A stretch of 64,000 nucleotides of DNA, from NCBI GenBank assembly GCA_015067495.1, contig SVMI01000001.1, positions 460,545 through 524,544 on the forward strand. Direction: 5' to 3'. The notes under the pieces are model-generated. The model ran no database searches, was not told the DNA's origin, and saw only the letters and a list, made by a program, of their open reading frames with translations. Positions 18,001 through 26,643 of this stretch are shown piece after piece (position 1 is the stretch's first letter; every line of letters begins with the position of its first letter). This DNA is from Oscillospiraceae bacterium. Lineage in GTDB: Bacteria; Bacillota; Clostridia; Oscillospirales; Oscillospiraceae. The position numbers and the translations under genes were made by a program.

Positions 18001-18554
18001 ATAAGGACGGCGAGCTGTGCATCAAGCGCGCTGTTGACGGCGGCTTCGGCAACTTTATCGAGGAAGAGATCGCCATCACCTATAAGAATAAGCCCGTCAC
18101 CAAGACGGACGTTGCCAAGCTGATCGATACCCTCAGAACCGATAAGGTCTTCACCGATACGGACATTCCCGCACTGGAGAAGAAATTCCGCGAATCTCTC
18201 GAGGAGATCGACACCTATGTCAGCACCGATGTTTTCCGCGGTCTGACGACCAAGAACGAGGATCTCAATCCCATCAATCTGATCGCCCGCTACAACGAGA
18301 CCCCCAGACGCAACAAGAATGTTGCCGCTGCCCTGATCGGCGCGCTGGAGAAGATCGCCGAGGAGCTGGTGACGGCATATGATGGCGGACGCTCCTCCAA
18401 GCAGCTGGAAGAGGCAAAGTACAGACTCTGCAGAAGAATTTACGACTCCAGCAAGCGTACCAAGGGCAAGTCTGACGGCTTCGCCAGCTGGGAAGCAGCA
18501 TTTGAAAAGTATAAGATCAGCAAGGAAGGCGACGCCAAGAAGTCTTCCAAGTAA
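15057..18554 (+). CDS. Large tubulin/FtsZ-like GTPase
   Basis: 1165 aa; ATG at 15057 with GGAGG upstream. The N-terminus LLIGLGGTGSRVVNN (from residue 5) matches the nucleotide-binding start of FtsZ/tubulin, and residues 147-155 read SGGTGSGMF, the tubulin signature loop (GGGTGS/TG). This fits the bacterial tubulin-like family (Pfam Tubulin_2 type), far longer than FtsZ (about 400 aa). The rest is mostly helical with a coiled-coil stretch about 605-680 and no TM segment. FtsZ-like proteins bind GTP and polymerise; whether this one does is unknown. Family members are often found next to vWA proteins, as here. Neighbours: vWA gene 28 bases upstream, membrane protein downstream after a hairpin. 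Confidence 0.85.
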   Translation: MAQTLLIGLGGTGSRVVNNVVRELHQNKKEINDGEICCAVLDTNVNDNAAIQDSNTGVPVYGTSKSQRIRDYLTDYHHQHMEDWCPQSPAFLEQSMIDGASELRVKSRIAFMDSLASGVTDQLELMINDILKNNAGSKIRVMIVSSLSGGTGSGMFIQVALWLRKFLSESEITIRGIFLLPDIFVSTVRDIRENKTTMVRHYCNAYAAIRELNAITKIKMTNSVELAEEIGIDGLFDSRTDADSGQPVYDFAFFVDDRDENGVRLESVGEYEKMVAQLVYMQLYAPMKGNMYSEEDNAFLSFVENDEPLYGSCGTAKAVYPVNSVKMYCAIRAAQDSLTGGWRKIDNEIDALIEEKKQSERDGVFSSEIIDPRVQFVRIFDEKTAVKADETGKDRFFLSIAKDVKNETKVKVEDKVVPKYTDKVGDFVKLLKSTKIDTLVTSKGGTEDYAIKVEAFVEKDHTKEELMTRIKSDASGLEEALDTFDARVEEYADSIVNAVFPLSMGDVKPSNRCTIYGLLTKQDDMGAWNFVHPVAARYILYKLVDNLERAIKGIALKDTREEALAGGDIGAQFDNKATSETEKSPEELLKSRKWYQGESAFLDDFERRYAEFITAKIELCDKYEKAALQVSVFRKLIERLNTLIKQFEGFFSRLGEVQEKLNGDLAENIQQCNGVVGKTMYVYGTAADKEEIYGKLNFELDRSNVQINKSVVNAIYGRVCAELRPSNPENSSYKEISVLAAFLRDTIGAFKDKIDNDANNSELVNMDIYTALCKESDAQFVRNGGKLDQGDDLADFDITSGSVKSGNQNAQRHRAAFVACKEKLHRMAAPFLIHTKEVSENDHGTVTARPKIFWGFSPVISEAYPGIGSVLGVNEELQADSAYPSNELYCYRAVYGLEAAYIPKFNELGGGDYYTCYSSVVSSMVADADGRQGARALVRTPHLDQRWHKLLPYITEEKRRHEELSFFHGLWLAIAYGVIKTNKDGELCIKRAVDGGFGNFIEEEIAITYKNKPVTKTDVAKLIDTLRTDKVFTDTDIPALEKKFRESLEEIDTYVSTDVFRGLTTKNEDLNPINLIARYNETPRRNKNVAAALIGALEKIAEELVTAYDGGRSSKQLEEAKYRLCRRIYDSSKRTKGKSDGFASWEAAFEKYKISKEGDAKKSSK

Positions 18555-18566
18555 CAAAGCCCGCGA

Positions 18567-18600
18567 TGTCTGAAGGTGTTCTTTCGAACACCTTCAGACA
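18567..18600 (+). promoter_or_regulatory. Perfect 15-bp intercistronic hairpin
   Basis: TGTCTGAAGGTGTTC (18567-18581) pairs exactly with GAACACCTTCAGACA (18586-18600) around a TTTC loop. No T-run follows, so full termination is unlikely. It may protect the upstream 3' end or lower expression of the later genes. Confidence 0.6.
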
Positions 18601-18626
18601 AGTCGTATAAATTGGGAGTGGCGAAT

Positions 18627-20870
18627 ATGCATACTTTTTTCATCAATACCTCACAAAAAGAACTGAACGGGTATGATGTCCTTTTTGACATCCATCGCGA
18701 GAACAAAGCCCTCGTGTCCATGGAGTGTCCCATGTCCGACTGGTACGACCCGGACAAGGGATATATTGCCTGTGTGAAGCAGATGAGCGACATGATCGAC
18801 GGTTATGTCGAGCTTAACAATGCATTCAACCTGATCATCTATATCGATCTTCCCGAAAACAAAGCATATTCCTCGATCCAAAGGGATGCCTTCCACGACA
18901 AAGAGCGTGAAGAGTGCTGCCGTGCGATGCACATCCTCTTTACCCACGTTGTGAGTGAGTCCATTGTCCACATGCTGACAGAATCCGGCAGAAGACCGCA
19001 GAATGTCCTGCTCATGTTTGGCGAGGAAAAGCGGTTTGCGGATTTCCATGTTGCGCCCAACGATCCTTCAAGAGCATCTGTTATGAGACGGGTGTTTGAC
19101 TATATCGGTCTGCCTCAGGCGGAGGAGGTCGAGTCCATCGCCAAGGCAACGGACAAAGAAGCGGATCAGGATAAGATCACGCTTTTTGAGCAGCGGATTC
19201 TGGATAAGTGCGGAGAAGAGCTTGTACCCGGCATCCGCGGTGGCTATCGGGAGGGCTTGCAGCTTTGGTGCAACGAGATCATGACCGAGGCAAATATCCA
19301 ACAGGCAAATGATGCGCTGTTTGAACGGATCAACAGCATCAACAGAGCGGAATCTGACCGGGTGGGCATCGAGATCATTTCCTGCCCCTATGATTGCTAT
19401 GCATCCAGAGTCAACAAGAGCGTTCTGGCACTGAGTGAGCTGAACCTTGCACTGTACGTCCTCAAGTGTGTGGAGCTGAATTCCATTTTTGAGTTGACCG
19501 GCGACGGTCAAAAGCATTTGATCGCCTTCCATGTGTACAGCGTGCAGGAGATCGCCCCCATTCTGACAGCCAAGATGGAGATCTACGCTGAGAAGGTCAC
19601 CGAGATCGAAACTCTGTCCAAGTCCTATGCGGATCTGCATCTGGCACCCCGGCTTGCGGTCTTTGACCACGGCAAATTCGGCTTGGATATGTACGGCGAC
19701 ATTGCCACGGAGCTGGTGATCGGGGACGCAGAGCAGGAGACCTCGGAGGAAAACCCGCAAGAGGGCGACGAAGCCGCGGAAGAAGAAACGGAAGCGGATG
19801 CGACTGTTTCCGTCATCGGCAACGAAAAAGAAGTTTCGGTGGTGCGCAAAAGAGGTCGGACGCTGTTTTCCGCTGAGGAATATGTGCCCTTTGATTACGA
19901 CTGCCAAATCGGTCGTGACAAGGTCATCGGCAAAAACCCCGCGCCGGAGCAGTACATCGAGCGGGCAAAAAGTGTCCGCAAGCATCATTTGGATTACCTG
20001 AAGAAGCTGAAGCTTCACGTATCTCAGGCACTTTCCAATTATGCCGGAAAATCCAAGGAAAACAAGCCCGCGCTTTTGCAGATGGGCGGCTATCGCTATG
20101 CCGCACCCGGAACAGAGCGGAAAGCACTTGAAACGGTGGAGGATGTTGCCGGCAAGGCATATCAGTCCATGGTCGATCAATACATGGAGTTCTGCGCCGG
20201 AAGATCGGTGGCGATCACCGATATTGAGCAGCAGTGCAACTGGTTTGTCACCCGTGTGCATCAGATTCAGGAGAGCCTGAGAAAGATCACGCTTGTGGGG
20301 ATCTGCATGCTGCTGGCGTTGATCGTGCTGTACATTCCCTTTGTCTGGATCCAGTTTCAGGCGATCACGGAGAATTTCAATACGATCCTGACGGCACTGG
20401 GTTCTCTGCTGGCACCGATCGTGCTTTTGACGGTGATCTTCGGCATTCTGGTAGCTCTGCAGCATCGCAAGTACAAGCAGGCTTGGGCGGAGTTTGAAAA
20501 GAAATCCGAAGAAGCGTTGGAAGCCAATAAGCTGTCTGTGCAAAAATTTGACCAGCTGTTGTCTGTGGTGATTCCCGCCTTGCGCTGGGTCTACGAGTAC
20601 AAGCTGGATGTGGATTACTGCGCGGAATGCTGCAGCGTTGCTGACGCGAAGATCGAGCATCACAGACGCAAGCTGCGTGACCGGGTTGTGGCAATTCAGA
20701 ACATCCTGAGCGATCTTGAATATCAGGCATCGGAAGAAAAGACAGAAAAGACAGATCCCGCTGACGTTTCCGCCGCGGTGGATTATGATGTGGCGTTCTG
20801 CTCCGGCAAGAAAAACCGCAGCTTCTATTCCGTGATCGACAGCACCGTGCTGCTCGGCTTTAACCGTTGA
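18627..20870 (+). CDS. 747-aa membrane protein of the vWA-tubulin operon
   Basis: ATG at 18627 preceded by GGGAG; an upstream frame extension crosses the hairpin and is rejected. No signal peptide. Residues 1-550 are soluble and probably cytoplasmic: an alpha/beta N-terminal part (LIIYIDLPENK, VLLMFGEEKRF), then a very acidic linker about 375-400 (EEETEADA). Two TM segments lie about 555-580 (ITLVGICMLLALIVLYIPFVW) and 590-615 (LAPIVLLTVIFGILVAL), followed by a helical C-terminus with a Cys-rich spot (YCAECC). I recognise no family. The position between the tubulin-like GTPase and the giant membrane protein suggests a cytoplasm-facing membrane scaffold. The next gene starts 15 bases after the stop. 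Confidence 0.75.
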   Translation: MHTFFINTSQKELNGYDVLFDIHRENKALVSMECPMSDWYDPDKGYIACVKQMSDMIDGYVELNNAFNLIIYIDLPENKAYSSIQRDAFHDKEREECCRAMHILFTHVVSESIVHMLTESGRRPQNVLLMFGEEKRFADFHVAPNDPSRASVMRRVFDYIGLPQAEEVESIAKATDKEADQDKITLFEQRILDKCGEELVPGIRGGYREGLQLWCNEIMTEANIQQANDALFERINSINRAESDRVGIEIISCPYDCYASRVNKSVLALSELNLALYVLKCVELNSIFELTGDGQKHLIAFHVYSVQEIAPILTAKMEIYAEKVTEIETLSKSYADLHLAPRLAVFDHGKFGLDMYGDIATELVIGDAEQETSEENPQEGDEAAEEETEADATVSVIGNEKEVSVVRKRGRTLFSAEEYVPFDYDCQIGRDKVIGKNPAPEQYIERAKSVRKHHLDYLKKLKLHVSQALSNYAGKSKENKPALLQMGGYRYAAPGTERKALETVEDVAGKAYQSMVDQYMEFCAGRSVAITDIEQQCNWFVTRVHQIQESLRKITLVGICMLLALIVLYIPFVWIQFQAITENFNTILTALGSLLAPIVLLTVIFGILVALQHRKYKQAWAEFEKKSEEALEANKLSVQKFDQLLSVVIPALRWVYEYKLDVDYCAECCSVADAKIEHHRRKLRDRVVAIQNILSDLEYQASEEKTEKTDPADVSAAVDYDVAFCSGKKNRSFYSVIDSTVLLGFNR

Positions 20871-20885
20871 AAGGGGGCATAGTAG

Positions 20886-23800
20886 ATGGATGTATTGAAA
20901 GTGATCCTTAAGGTTCTGTTCATTCTTGCTATGGTCCTGCTGATGGCACTGCCGTTCATCATGGAATATCTGACCTTCCGCAGCGACAAGAAAAACAAGA
21001 TCACCTATAAGCGTTTCCGCATCGTTGTGTACACAGCGATCTACATGCTGGCGGTCACCGTTGCCATGGTGCTGCTGACAGAGCTTTTCCAATGGCTGGG
21101 AACGATCCCGGTGATTCAGTGGCTGGTGGGCAAGCTGGCATTGACCGGCCGTCAAAACTATTGCACGGCGGTATTTGTTGCCATTGCGATCAATTTTGTG
21201 ATCGGCCTGCTGTACGTGCTGCTGAGCAAGCTGGTGCGCATCGGTCTGAAGAAAAAAGACCTGACAAAGCCCAAAAAGAAAAACGGACAATTCTCATGGG
21301 GACAGAAGAATGAGCGCAGGATCATCCGCTTTTTCCACACGGAAACATGGTTTTTTGTGGGAAATATCGTCAAATGGCTTACCATCGCCCTTTCTGTCAT
21401 CTATGCGCTGTTCTTTATTCTGTACCAGATCCCGGCGGTGTTCAGGGCTGATTGGCTGGATTACGACATCGTCACGATGCTGTTCAGTGCCGGCTATCTC
21501 TATCCCACCATCACCCTGCTGGGTTTGTGGTCTATGTATTTCTTCCTTGAAGGCATCAAGCTTTTGACCAAGGAATGCCCGGAGCTGCTGCGCTCTGATG
21601 CAGCACCTGCAAAAAAGGCGAAGGTGGATCTGGAAGCCATTGACGAAGCTGTTCGCAAGCAGTTTGGCGATTTCTATGTCTGCGATGTGGATCTTTCCAA
21701 AGCCGTGCAGACGGAGGTTTCCAACACGGATCATAAGCCCGTGACGGAATTTATCGCCCAAGCGGTGGAAAATGATGAACGCAATCCTCAGCCCAGACGG
21801 GAAGTTTATCTGAACTGCTTGGACAGAATGATCGGCAGTGACAAGGGCGTTTTGATCAATGGCAGCCTCCAGTCAGAGTTTTCCATGTATTTCCTGCGTT
21901 ATCTGTCCGCGGTCATCGCCCGGGGCGACAATGTGGTCTTCGTGTGCAACACCGATGCCCAGATCGACTCTGTCTACGACTATCTGGTGCAGGGTCTTTC
22001 CGAGATCTCCAGCCTTTACTGCAAGGGCTTCCGCACAGATGCGGTGGATTTCGACGATCCCATCTGGCGCATTATCAAGGTCAGCGGGGAACACAGCGTG
22101 ATCGAGGAGTCCTCCGTGGACGAGAACAACGTGCTGATCACCTCGCTGAGCTATCTGTGTTCTCAGCGATTTGAGACCGGGCACAGTCGGTTCATTTCCA
22201 TGATCGACGCGGTGGTCTTTGTGGACACGTTGGCAACGGTCAACACCTACAACCGCCAGCTGGCGATCATCAACACCCGCCTGAAGCACATTGCAAAGAA
22301 AAATTCTCTCGAAGCCAAGAACGGCAAGGATCGGGATGCCTTCCGTGTCAGATATATGTCCCGCAAGATCCGCTACTTCTGCTTCGATGATACCAGAACA
22401 GCCGGTCTTGACAAGGTGCTGAAGAATATGCTGGCAGTGGACTTCGACACGGTCGATGCCATGACCTGCTATCCTTCCACCATTGTGCGCTGCTACAACT
22501 TTGAAGGCAAGCTCAATGACGAGGGCAGACGTGACGGTTCTCAGTTTATTCGCTCTGAGGAGGAGATCGGCGCGGTCATGAATATGGCAGTGCTGTGTCT
22601 GGCGAAGGGCGCTTCCAATGTGACTGTTTTCGCGGATGACATCATTCCTTATCAGAACATTGCCGAGACCATCTCTGCCAATATGGGTCGTGTGTCCATC
22701 AAGGCAGATGACAGCAAGATCCGCCTGAACAAGCAGTTCTACAATCCCGATGAATACTCTGTGATCATCGCGGTGGATTCCGGCAACAACCTTCCCGCTA
22801 CCCTCAGAAGATACCTTTCCATGGTCTCTGACAAGCCTGCGCTGATCATGGTGTTCTCCAGACCTTATATGCTTCGCGATTATTATCTTGCGAACATTGA
22901 TGCCCTCTGGAGCATCAGCCAGCTGGAGCGTATTCCCGTAGAGGAGGGAACGGCGAAGGATGTGGCGCAGCGGATTTTGGTCAAAGCCAATGCCGGCGGC
23001 ATCTCCAAGGAGGAGGTCCTCCGTCTGGCTGCCGGAGTGCCTCAGTTCAGCGCTTATGCCGCCAACGGCGACCTCAACGCGATCTTAAGAGGTGTTTTGG
23101 AGGTCTACGGGGAAACGCAGGCAGAGCGTATCCAGCTGTTCCGCTACTTTGAGTACGCTTCCTCGCAGAATTTTGACGAAAACGGCAAGTATAATTCTGA
23201 AGTGCGGATCGTTCTGCGCAGACAAGGTCGTATCTTTGATCTGATCAACGGACGTGACATGACCGTCATGGTGGTGGGCGATACGGAAATTCCCCTTCCC
23301 GTGCCCCGCAGCAGACTGACCCAGAATTATATCGCAGGTCAGAATCTGATCCACAATGGCAACATCTATTACATTCAGAAGATCGACACTGCCAAGGGTC
23401 GTATCTACACCCGTCTGGCGGTAGGCGGCAAGAATGACGAAGCGTATGAGTATATTCAGTCCCGTGAGTATCGTCTGGAAGCAGCTGCGGAGCAGATCGA
23501 GTATGCATCCACGAAGCACGTTGTGCTGAAGCGTACGCAGGAGGATGTGGCGGTCAGCGATGTCTATCTGTCTGTGTTCCGCACACCCATGGAGGTCGTC
23601 ACCCACGGCTATTATGAGGTCGATCCCCATACCCTCGCGCCGAACAACGCATCCGGCGTCTACCACAGCATCAACGATGCCGGCAACGACGAGCTGGCGA
23701 AGCAGGTCTACCGCCGTTACGGCAATGTGACACAGCCCTACTATTCTGCTGATGCGATCCGAAAGACCACAGAGCTTGTGGCAAGCCCCAAGGGCGCACA

Positions 23801-26090
23801 GGTGATGTCGATCCGCATGAGCGGTCAGTTCGGCGAAAATATTGACCGCACGATGACGCTGGCAGCCACCATGCTCAACGAGCTGCTGCACGCCATGTTC
23901 CCGTCGGTGGCAGACGCCATCGCTGTCTGTCCGGTGCTGCATGCGCCCATGGAGGACGAAGAAGCAAGTGCTGTCCTTCAGACACAGCCGAAGATCACTG
24001 TTTCGGGACAGACAGAGCTGATCTCCACCACAGATTTCAATCTGGTGATCATCGAGGACTGCGCGACAGATCTGGGTGTTGTTTCCATCCTGATGTCTGC
24101 CGGCGACAATGTGCTGCAGACGCTGTTCACGCCTATTCTAAACTACCTTACATGGTACGCATCCGCTGACCCCAAGAGCGACTATCTCTGGTACGGACTG
24201 GATCACGAGCCATCCTGCTTCGATTTTGAGACGCTGCACAAGCTGTCCAAGCTCCTTGGCGACGACAAGCATGATGTGAAGTTCGTTGATATCGAGACCG
24301 TTATGGAATATGAGGTCTGCGATTTCTGCGGCAAGCGCTATGCCAAGGGCGATGAGCTGATCGAGCTGGAAGACGGCAGAAAGATGTGCAAGCACTGCGC
24401 CGAGAACCTTGTGGGCAACAACAAGAAGGTTCTCAAGGCACATCTCGACCGGGCAAGACGCTTCTTGGAAAGCACCTACGGTATCACGCTGGATGAGGAT
24501 TACGAATTCTGCTTCGAGTCGACGGTGAAGATCGTCAATACCCTGAAGCAAAACAGCAACCTGATCAAGCGGGGAAGCGATGCGCCTCTGAAGTCCTATG
24601 TGGACGACAAGAAGCGGGTACACATCGAGTATTCCCTCCCCTCGGCAAATCTGTCCGAGCTGCTGGTGCGTGAGCTGACCCATGTGTGGCAACTGAAGCA
24701 TCTACCCACATTGGCAGAGGATCTGGCAGAGGGTCACATCGCGCTGGTTGCGATCCAGTATCTGCGTTTCCTCAATCAAAATACATTGGCAGCGGTTCGC
24801 ACGACCTACTACGACAGCACCGAGAGCATTTCCGGCGAAGGCTATCGCAAGCTGACCAAGGCACTGCTGACCAATCCCCGGTACAATAATAATCCTTTCC
24901 TCTATCTGCTGCAGCTTTCCGGCGTCAGCGAGGAGGAGATCGCACCCCCCGCACCCCGTACCTTCGAGGAAGGCGACTACGGTCTATCCTATACGCCTGA
25001 GCAGCCTGACCGTGCGTTGGACGGCAATATTTCCTACTTCTACTATGACCGTCTGACCGCTTCCTGCCAGAAGGCATACGATGTGATGCTGGCAGCGATC
25101 CGCAATCACGAGGAAAAGGTCTACATCGACGGCTGCACCAAGGAGGATATGAGAACGGTCACCCTTTCAATCCTCTATGACCATCCTGAGCTGTTCTGGT
25201 TCAAGACCCATGGCATGAACGATGGCCCGGAGGTCTACCTGTTCTACGGTGCTACCGCGGAAGAAGCGGCGGTGCTGCAAAGACGGATGGACAGCGTGAT
25301 CTCCAAGTATCTGGAGGGCATCGACGACACCATGAGTGCCTATGATGTGGCACTGCGGCTGCACGTCAAGGTGATCTCCTCTGTGGACTACGACACCATC
25401 GCCCTGAACAAACAGAAGCGTGAGGGCGGTCCGTCGGACAAGAAGATCGATTACCTCAGAACCATCTGCGGTGTCTTCTTGGATGGCAAGGCTGTCTGCG
25501 AGGGCTATGCCCGCGCCATGCAGTACCTGCTGCAGAAGTGCGGCATCGAGTGCGCAGAGATCGCCGGCAACATCCGCAAGGAGACCGGCGAGTTGGACGG
25601 CGGTCACGCATGGAACATCGTCAAGATCGATGGGGATTACTACTATCTGGATACCACTTGGGACGACAGCTCCAACACCATCCAGACGGTCAAATCCAAT
25701 GATCTGGGCTTCAACTACTTCTGTATCACCACAGACGAGCTGACCCGCACCAGAAACATCGACCTGAGTCCCACGGATATGCCCAGCTGTGATGCCACAC
25801 GGGCAAATTACTTCCACCACAACGACTATGTTCTGGACAGCTATGATCTGAGCAAGATCAAGGCGATTGCCCAGACCGCCGCGCGGAACAAGAGCAAGGC
25901 TGTGACCTTCAAGTGCCTCTCCAAGGCACTGTTCGAGCAGACATTGAATCAGCTTTGCGCCGCCGGTGAGGATGGCTACGAAGCGGTCAAGGCTGCCGCG
26001 AAGGTGGACAAGAAGATCCTGACGAACACCTATTCTTACTCTTACGACCAGAATATCTGGACGATCACGATCCGATTCAAGTACAAGTAA
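20886..26090 (+). CDS. Giant membrane protein: helicase-like core, LIM-like zinc site, DA1-like and transglutaminase domains
   Basis: 1734 aa; ATG after AAAGGGGG. Domains: about five TM segments (5-28, 43-67, 95-118, 160-185, 195-225). Next, a region (about 300-1100) recalling SF2 helicases of the YprA/MrfA type: LIMVFSRPYMLRDYY about 648, an ENLIHNGNIYYIQ-like stretch and a DUF1998-like end. Walker A is degenerate (LINGSLQSEFS), so ATPase activity is doubtful. A zinc site C1145-x2-C1148...C1168-x2-C1171 resembles half of a LIM domain. A DA1-like peptidase region has RELTH (1262-1266) where HExxH is expected and keeps Glu1282. A transglutaminase-like domain has Cys1538 (AVCEGYA), His1574 (GGHAW) and Asp1589 (LDTTWD), so the catalytic triad is complete. 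All soluble domains are predicted cytoplasmic. Start-to-stop uninterrupted, so not a pseudogene. Confidence 0.75.
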   Translation: MDVLKVILKVLFILAMVLLMALPFIMEYLTFRSDKKNKITYKRFRIVVYTAIYMLAVTVAMVLLTELFQWLGTIPVIQWLVGKLALTGRQNYCTAVFVAIAINFVIGLLYVLLSKLVRIGLKKKDLTKPKKKNGQFSWGQKNERRIIRFFHTETWFFVGNIVKWLTIALSVIYALFFILYQIPAVFRADWLDYDIVTMLFSAGYLYPTITLLGLWSMYFFLEGIKLLTKECPELLRSDAAPAKKAKVDLEAIDEAVRKQFGDFYVCDVDLSKAVQTEVSNTDHKPVTEFIAQAVENDERNPQPRREVYLNCLDRMIGSDKGVLINGSLQSEFSMYFLRYLSAVIARGDNVVFVCNTDAQIDSVYDYLVQGLSEISSLYCKGFRTDAVDFDDPIWRIIKVSGEHSVIEESSVDENNVLITSLSYLCSQRFETGHSRFISMIDAVVFVDTLATVNTYNRQLAIINTRLKHIAKKNSLEAKNGKDRDAFRVRYMSRKIRYFCFDDTRTAGLDKVLKNMLAVDFDTVDAMTCYPSTIVRCYNFEGKLNDEGRRDGSQFIRSEEEIGAVMNMAVLCLAKGASNVTVFADDIIPYQNIAETISANMGRVSIKADDSKIRLNKQFYNPDEYSVIIAVDSGNNLPATLRRYLSMVSDKPALIMVFSRPYMLRDYYLANIDALWSISQLERIPVEEGTAKDVAQRILVKANAGGISKEEVLRLAAGVPQFSAYAANGDLNAILRGVLEVYGETQAERIQLFRYFEYASSQNFDENGKYNSEVRIVLRRQGRIFDLINGRDMTVMVVGDTEIPLPVPRSRLTQNYIAGQNLIHNGNIYYIQKIDTAKGRIYTRLAVGGKNDEAYEYIQSREYRLEAAAEQIEYASTKHVVLKRTQEDVAVSDVYLSVFRTPMEVVTHGYYEVDPHTLAPNNASGVYHSINDAGNDELAKQVYRRYGNVTQPYYSADAIRKTTELVASPKGAQVMSIRMSGQFGENIDRTMTLAATMLNELLHAMFPSVADAIAVCPVLHAPMEDEEASAVLQTQPKITVSGQTELISTTDFNLVIIEDCATDLGVVSILMSAGDNVLQTLFTPILNYLTWYASADPKSDYLWYGLDHEPSCFDFETLHKLSKLLGDDKHDVKFVDIETVMEYEVCDFCGKRYAKGDELIELEDGRKMCKHCAENLVGNNKKVLKAHLDRARRFLESTYGITLDEDYEFCFESTVKIVNTLKQNSNLIKRGSDAPLKSYVDDKKRVHIEYSLPSANLSELLVRELTHVWQLKHLPTLAEDLAEGHIALVAIQYLRFLNQNTLAAVRTTYYDSTESISGEGYRKLTKALLTNPRYNNNPFLYLLQLSGVSEEEIAPPAPRTFEEGDYGLSYTPEQPDRALDGNISYFYYDRLTASCQKAYDVMLAAIRNHEEKVYIDGCTKEDMRTVTLSILYDHPELFWFKTHGMNDGPEVYLFYGATAEEAAVLQRRMDSVISKYLEGIDDTMSAYDVALRLHVKVISSVDYDTIALNKQKREGGPSDKKIDYLRTICGVFLDGKAVCEGYARAMQYLLQKCGIECAEIAGNIRKETGELDGGHAWNIVKIDGDYYYLDTTWDDSSNTIQTVKSNDLGFNYFCITTDELTRTRNIDLSPTDMPSCDATRANYFHHNDYVLDSYDLSKIKAIAQTAARNKSKAVTFKCLSKALFEQTLNQLCAAGEDGYEAVKAAAKVDKKILTNTYSYSYDQNIWTITIRFKYK

Positions 26091-26103
26091 AGGAGTGCTT
26101 TTT

Positions 26104-26439
26104 ATGCGCAAAGCGATTGCTGCTGTATTGGTACTTGTGCTGGTGCTCTCCCTGAGCGCCTGCACCCCGCAAAAGAAGGTTCTGGGCACATGGAAGCATC
26201 AGTCCAATGTTTTTGGTATCGTTACCGAAACGCTCTACACCTTCAATGAGGACGGAACGGGTACCATGTCCACGCTGGTGGACATTGCCTTCACCTACAC
26301 CATTGATGACAATGTTCTTCGCATTACCACCACGGTGTTGGAGATGTCCCATACGGACACCTATACCTATCAGTTCGATGGCGATAAGCTCACCCTGACG
26401 GGCGACAACGAAACCCTCGAGCTGACGAAGGTCAAGTAA
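26104..26439 (+). CDS. Small lipoprotein, lipocalin-like fold
   Basis: 111 aa; ATG at 26104 chosen because AAGGAG ends directly before an in-frame GTG at 26095. Signal peptide with lipobox LSAC, giving a lipidated Cys about residue 20. The mature part LGTWKHQSN...YTFNEDGTGTM...YTYQFDGDKLTLTG is the pattern of short lipocalin-like lipoproteins (LGxW start, alternating strands, DUF5640 type) common in Clostridia. Role unknown. Starts 13 bases after the giant protein, so it is the last gene of the second operon and probably sits on the outer face of the membrane near the vWA domain. Confidence 0.75.
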   Translation: MRKAIAAVLVLVLVLSLSACTPQKKVLGTWKHQSNVFGIVTETLYTFNEDGTGTMSTLVDIAFTYTIDDNVLRITTTVLEMSHTDTYTYQFDGDKLTLTGDNETLELTKVK

Positions 26440-26443
26440 GCAC

Positions 26444-26480
26444 AAAACCGACAGGCTTCGCGCCTGTCGGTTTCTGTTTT
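26444..26480 (+). terminator. Terminator of the second operon
   Basis: AAACCGACAGGC pairs with GCCTGTCGGTTT around TTCGC and is followed by CTGTTTT. Confidence 0.88.
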
Positions 26481-26515
26481 GACATCTTTCACACCATATG
26501 TGCGAGGCACCTACC

Positions 26516-26544
26516 TTGTCAAATTCATGATTTCGTGCTATAAT
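26516..26544 (+). promoter_or_regulatory. Sigma-A promoter of the lipoprotein array
   Basis: TTGTCA (26516-26521), 17-base spacer, TATAAT (26539-26544). Resembles the block at 8269-8297. Confidence 0.75.
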
Positions 26545-26553
26545 ATATATGAA

Positions 26554-26643
26554 GATAACTGTTAAAGTTATACTTGCGTCCGGCAGTTGTATGTTTTATG
26601 TTGCTTTATATTGTCGATGACTGTAAAGGAGTGAATTGAAATG
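26554..26643 (+). repeat. Leader repeat, copy 1 (copy 2 at 27131-27220)
   Basis: The roughly 90 bases before the first lipoprotein gene recur nearly unchanged before the second: GATAACTGTTAA, then TGCGTCCGGCAGTTGTATG and on through the ribosome site to the ATG. Only a short middle stretch and a few bases near the ATG differ. No promoter is copied with it, so the repeat is an untranslated leader. Confidence 0.8.

Noticed and set aside
15069..18557. Long open frame (over 1100 codons) on the minus strand opposite the tubulin-like gene
   Set aside because: It mirrors the plus-strand codons, has no ribosome site, and its translation is repetitive Leu/Val/Ile/Asp-rich with no motif. The plus strand has GTPase motifs, SD and operon position.
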